The notes under the pieces are model-generated. The model made no database searches. It was given only the letters and a program-made list of their open reading frames with translations, and was not told the origin of the DNA. DNA of 64,000 bases from Mycolicibacterium mucogenicum DSM 44124 (lineage in GTDB: Bacteria > Actinomycetota > Actinomycetes > Mycobacteriales > Mycobacteriaceae). Of the stretch, positions 61,033 to 64,000 are shown piece by piece. The translations under genes and the position numbers were made by a program. The DNA is taken from positions 3,968,001 through 4,032,000 of the forward strand of contig NZ_CP062008.1 of the NCBI RefSeq assembly GCF_005670685.2, given 5' to 3'. Within the stretch, counting starts at the first letter, position 1. The number at the start of each line of letters is the position of its first letter.

Positions 61033-62133
61033 TCATTCCGACTGCGAACCGGTCCAGCGAAACGGCGTCCGGAGCCCAATCACCTTCTCCGCCTTGTCAT
61101 ACCAACCCTGCGGTGCGTGCTGGCTGGTGTGCAGGTAGCACTGCACGCGCACTTCCGCACTGCCCGGCGTGAACGTCAACAATCGGCTCAGCGGCAGCGT
61201 GGTGATCGGCATGTGGTGCCGGCTCAGCGAGGCGACGTTGAGAAACCATGTGCCCCAGCGCTGTTCGATATGGCTCTTGCCCCCGAAATTGTCATCGGGA
61301 TGGGTATGGGTGTGTCCGGCGATCCACAGCTGCACCCGGCCCGGGTGCGCAGCCAGGAACTGTTCGAACGCACCGGAGTCCGGCCGGCTGTCCACCCAGT
61401 AGAGGTATGACGCACCTTGCGGTGTGCCTGCGTCGAACGGCCGGTGGTAGTGCTCCACCAACCGGCCGTCGGCGTCGCGGCGGACGCCTTCCCACTCTCC
61501 CGAAGCGACCGTGGTGTCCTTGAGAACGTAGTGGTGCACCGTCACGATGATCGCGTCGGGATTGGCCAGCACCATGGCTTTCCACCATCGGAACGTCTCG
61601 CCGCTGACGACTCCCCCGGGGTTGCCGCCCAACGGGCCGCGACCGACAGACTGCGTTGGTTCGTTGCGGTCACTGAGCATGAGAAACAGCAGGTTCCCCA
61701 CCCGGAACGAGTAGTGCTGCCACGCGCCGTCGACCGGGAAAGGTCGGCGAGCGCCGTCGACGCCGGAATATGCGGTGTGCCGGCCGAGCGGATCGACCCA
61801 TTTCTGCCACCACCAGGCCTCGGGTTCGTCCAGGCCACTGCGGTCATGGTTGCCGCACACGCTGTAGATGTCCTCGCGCCGGTGGCGACGCAGGCTGGCG
61901 AACTGCCGCCGCAGCTCACGGCCCTCGGCGTCGTCCGGCAGGTGGTGGTGCGCGCCGGACATGTCGCCGACATCGAGTGCGATGTCCCAGTCGAACGCCG
62001 GGCCGCCGTCGGACCCGCCGAACTCAGACTGCGAAATCGCCTCGGCCAGGCTGTCTCTACCGAACCGCCGGTCGGTACCCACATGTGCGTCGCCGAAGGC
62101 CCAGAGGCGAAAAGAGTTCACACCGCCCGTCAT
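61033..62133 (-). CDS. Calcineurin-like metallophosphoesterase
   Basis: This 366-residue protein has the five family motifs in order: GDAH (about residue 14), DVGD, GNHD, HH in VTVHHYVL, and GHTHTH. Two metal ions and hydrolysis of a phosphoester are expected. No signal peptide is seen. The N-terminal region is short and the C-terminal 60 residues (SRHHMPITTLPLSRLLTFTPG) are an extra segment. It overlaps the ABC permease stop by 4 bases and is the last gene of that minus-strand group. Confidence 0.88.
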   Translation of the reverse strand: MTGGVNSFRLWAFGDAHVGTDRRFGRDSLAEAISQSEFGGSDGGPAFDWDIALDVGDMSGAHHHLPDDAEGRELRRQFASLRRHRREDIYSVCGNHDRSGLDEPEAWWWQKWVDPLGRHTAYSGVDGARRPFPVDGAWQHYSFRVGNLLFLMLSDRNEPTQSVGRGPLGGNPGGVVSGETFRWWKAMVLANPDAIIVTVHHYVLKDTTVASGEWEGVRRDADGRLVEHYHRPFDAGTPQGASYLYWVDSRPDSGAFEQFLAAHPGRVQLWIAGHTHTHPDDNFGGKSHIEQRWGTWFLNVASLSRHHMPITTLPLSRLLTFTPGSAEVRVQCYLHTSQHAPQGWYDKAEKVIGLRTPFRWTGSQSE

Positions 62134-62972
62134 TCGTGGTCACCGTCGACCAGTCCCCAGTACCGGCGAATCTGCCTGTCCGCCGCGGCGAACACCGAGT
62201 CGACGATGATGCCGATCACCAGCACGACGATCATGACGGCGATGGCCAGCGGCATGTCACTCATGTTCTGCGCGTTCTCCAGCAGGACCCCGATCGATGC
62301 GGTGCCGGCGACCATCACCACCAGTTCGCCGGCCATCAGGCTCCGCCATGCGAACGCCCAGCCCTGACGCAGTCCGCTGACGAATGTCGGCAGCGACGCC
62401 GGGAGGATGACATGCCGGTACAACGCAAACCGCCGCAGCCCCATGGTCTTTGCCGCACGTAACTGCAGAGGTGGAATGTGGTCGGCACCCGAGATGACGC
62501 CGAGCGCCACCGACGGCGCGGCGCCGATGACAATGACGAACAGGATGGCCGAGGTGTCGAGGCCGAAGAAGATGATCGCGAAGGGAAACCATGCGATCGC
62601 CGGCATCGTCTGCAGTCCGGTGATGAGCGGACCGAAAGTACTGCGCAGCAGTTTGTTCCGGGACAGAACACTGCCGATGACCGTGCCGATGAGCAGCGAC
62701 AGCCCAAAACCGATGAGGGCCCGCGCCATCGTCGTCGAAACCGCCTGCCACAACACCGGTTCGTGCAGCTGCTGCCACAGGGTGGCACCGACCGTCACGG
62801 GGCCGGGCAGGATCACGGACGATTTCCAGCCGCTCAGACAAAGCAGCTGCCACGCACCCAACACCACCAGCAAGGCCAGCGCCTTCGTCCACATCGGTGC
62901 CAGCACCGACTGCAGCCGACCTGTGTTCTGCCGCGACGACGGCGCCAGATCGGCGACTCCACTATCGACCAC
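62130..62972 (-). CDS. ABC transporter permease, nitrate/sulfonate (SsuC-like) type
   Basis: This protein is about 280 residues from GTG 62972 (GAGGAAGG upstream), overlapping the ATPase stop by 11 bases. It has about six membrane helices and the cytoplasmic EAA-type loop AKTMGLRRFALYRHVILPASLPTFVSGLRQGWAFAWRSL, typical of the SsuC/TauC/NrtB group. A longer frame upstream overlaps the ATPase gene and is not used. Substrate by family: aliphatic sulfonates, taurine or nitrate. Confidence 0.9.
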   Translation of the reverse strand: MVDSGVADLAPSSRQNTGRLQSVLAPMWTKALALLVVLGAWQLLCLSGWKSSVILPGPVTVGATLWQQLHEPVLWQAVSTTMARALIGFGLSLLIGTVIGSVLSRNKLLRSTFGPLITGLQTMPAIAWFPFAIIFFGLDTSAILFVIVIGAAPSVALGVISGADHIPPLQLRAAKTMGLRRFALYRHVILPASLPTFVSGLRQGWAFAWRSLMAGELVVMVAGTASIGVLLENAQNMSDMPLAIAVMIVVLVIGIIVDSVFAAADRQIRRYWGLVDGDHE

Positions 62973-63765
62973 GGTTGCCTTCCTCGTGCAGTCGCGCCGT
63001 GATGTGTGCCGCCAACTCCGCGACGTCGGTGGTATTGATCTGGCGAGGACGGGACGCGGGCACCTGAAACTCCTCGACCACCCGACCGGGTCGGGCGCCC
63101 AGGAGAACCACCCGGTCGGCCAGCCGAACCGCCTCCCGCACGTTGTGGGTGACGAAAACAACTGTGAGTCCGCGTGATTCGACGATGCGCTCGAGTTCCT
63201 CGTGGAGCAGATCACGGGTCAGCGCGTCCAGCGCGCCGAAAGGTTCGTCCATCAACAGCACGTCGGCGTCCTGAGCGAGCGCGCGGGCCAGCGCAACCCG
63301 CTGCCGCATGCCGCCGGACAACTGGTGTGGACGCTTGCCGGCGAAATCGGTGAGTCCGACGGTGGCCAGCAGGCGCGCCACCCGCTCGCGGCGCACGTCC
63401 CGCGGCACCGCCCGCGCCCGCAGTGCCAGATCGACGTTGGCGGCGGCGGTCAGCCAGGGAAACAGCGCCGGCTCCTGAAACATCAGCGCCACCCGCCGAC
63501 CGAACGTCTCGACCGTTCCGTTCGACGGCGCGTCCAGTCCGGCGATGAGCGACAGCAACGTGCTCTTGCCACAGCCGGAACTACCGACCAGACAGACGAA
63601 TTCACCTTCAGCGACAGTCAGGCTGAGCGGATCCAAGGCCGCTACCGCGGCCGGGCCCTTGCCATAGCGCTTGGTCACCCCGACCAGTTCCAACGCCGGC
63701 TGCGGTACCGGAGGCGGCGGCGGAACGGTCACGGCGATCTCACCGGCGTCCGCACAGCGGGTCAC
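62962..63765 (-). CDS. ABC transporter ATP-binding protein, SsuB/NrtD type
   Basis: This 267-residue ATPase has Walker A GSSGCGKST, Q-loop FQEPALFPW, signature LSGGMRQR, Walker B VLLMDEP and a switch His (VTHNV). It belongs to the nitrate/sulfonate/taurine import group by the LFPW segment. GTG start overlaps the upstream binding-protein stop by 4 bases. The N-terminus has a Pro run (PPPPPVP) of no known function. Confidence 0.92.
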   Translation of the reverse strand: MTRCADAGEIAVTVPPPPPVPQPALELVGVTKRYGKGPAAVAALDPLSLTVAEGEFVCLVGSSGCGKSTLLSLIAGLDAPSNGTVETFGRRVALMFQEPALFPWLTAAANVDLALRARAVPRDVRRERVARLLATVGLTDFAGKRPHQLSGGMRQRVALARALAQDADVLLMDEPFGALDALTRDLLHEELERIVESRGLTVVFVTHNVREAVRLADRVVLLGARPGRVVEEFQVPASRPRQINTTDVAELAAHITARLHEEGNRGR

Positions 63766-64000
63766 GCCGCAACCGCCGGTTTGCCCGATGCCGCCAGCAC
63801 CGCGTTGAGCGGGGCCGGATCGAAGAGACCGTCGATGTTCAGCGGCTGCAACAAGCCGACGGCCACGGCCTTGCCGACCTGGTTGCGCAGCGATGCGATC
63901 CCCGGATCGTTGGTGAACGTGGTCTCCTTGAACGACTCAGCGAGGACCTCCGGATCCAGTCCCTTCCCAAGCGTTTTCGCGAGTGCGGCGTTGGCGGACT
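63762..64000 (-). CDS. ABC transporter substrate-binding protein, 3' part only
   Basis: Only the C-terminal 78 codons are in the window; the gene continues past the right edge. The visible end (FTNDPGIASLRNQVGKAV, LQPLNIDGLFDPAPLNAVL) is that of an SsuA/TauA/NrtA-type binding protein. It stops at 63762, sharing GTGA with the ATPase start. The complex is a lipid-anchored or periplasmic-type binding protein, permease and ATPase for a sulfonate or nitrate. Confidence 0.8.
   Translation of the reverse strand, partial: SANAALAKTLGKGLDPEVLAESFKETTFTNDPGIASLRNQVGKAVAVGLLQPLNIDGLFDPAPLNAVLAASGKPAVAA

Overview
The window is high-GC actinobacterial DNA and most probably comes from a rapidly growing mycobacterium (Mycolicibacterium-like). 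The evidence is family content: a KshA-type steroid 9alpha-hydroxylase, a KstD-type flavoprotein, a close paralogue of mycobacterial FadE5, an EthA-like monooxygenase, a cutinase, an MspA-family secreted protein, and a Crp/Fnr regulator that closely resembles the mycobacterial Crp protein. GTG starts and 1-4 nt stop/start overlaps are common. No rRNA, tRNA, CRISPR array or insertion sequence was seen.

Layout. (1) 1-10.4 kb: a steroid-type catabolic cluster with two SDRs, a lipase-like hydrolase, an HxD...H oxygenase candidate, TetR, an unknown Cys-containing protein, KshA-like Rieske oxygenase with a translationally coupled small Cys protein, a KstD-like dehydrogenase, PadR and a hotdog thioesterase. 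(2) 10.4-19.8 kb: an accessory island of about a dozen small proteins. Several look like immunity proteins of polymorphic toxins (Imm51-like, SdpI-like, ankyrin, DUF4265-like, DUF6891-like), and there are two paralogue pairs. Three promoters in this island share one module: a Crp-like box, a TTCGGTT element, exactly 15 bases, then GACTACACCTTG. A Crp/Fnr gene closes the island. (3) 20.7-26.6 kb: an MspA-like secreted protein, a coupled secreted Pro-rich protein, a membrane-anchored toxin-like protein with an HNH-type nuclease core, two lipoproteins and a possible SUKH-type immunity protein. Base composition falls abruptly inside the toxin gene and stays low to about 26.6 kb.

(4) 27-38.1 kb: a CoA-linked catabolic operon with TetR, APH-like kinase, lipocalin-like protein, thiolase-like protein, two adjacent acyl-CoA dehydrogenases, a tandem-fused class III CoA-transferase and LysR. 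(5) 38.2-51 kb: redox and housekeeping genes, namely YjbR, EthA-like BVMO, alpha/beta hydrolase, Zn-alcohol dehydrogenase, EamA transporter, quinone reductase, CocE hydrolase, FadE5 paralogue with a tandem operator, aldehyde dehydrogenase, isochorismatase and TSUP permease. (6) 51-64 kb: cutinase, a membrane protein, a PucR / amino-acid permease-Usp fusion / Usp operon, topoisomerase IB, ROK repressor divergent from gap, a metallophosphoesterase, and a sulfonate/nitrate-type ABC transporter running off the right edge.

The part most likely to be undescribed is the combination of regions 2 and 3: a secreted toxin locus beside a bank of orphan immunity-like genes under a common Crp-type promoter architecture.
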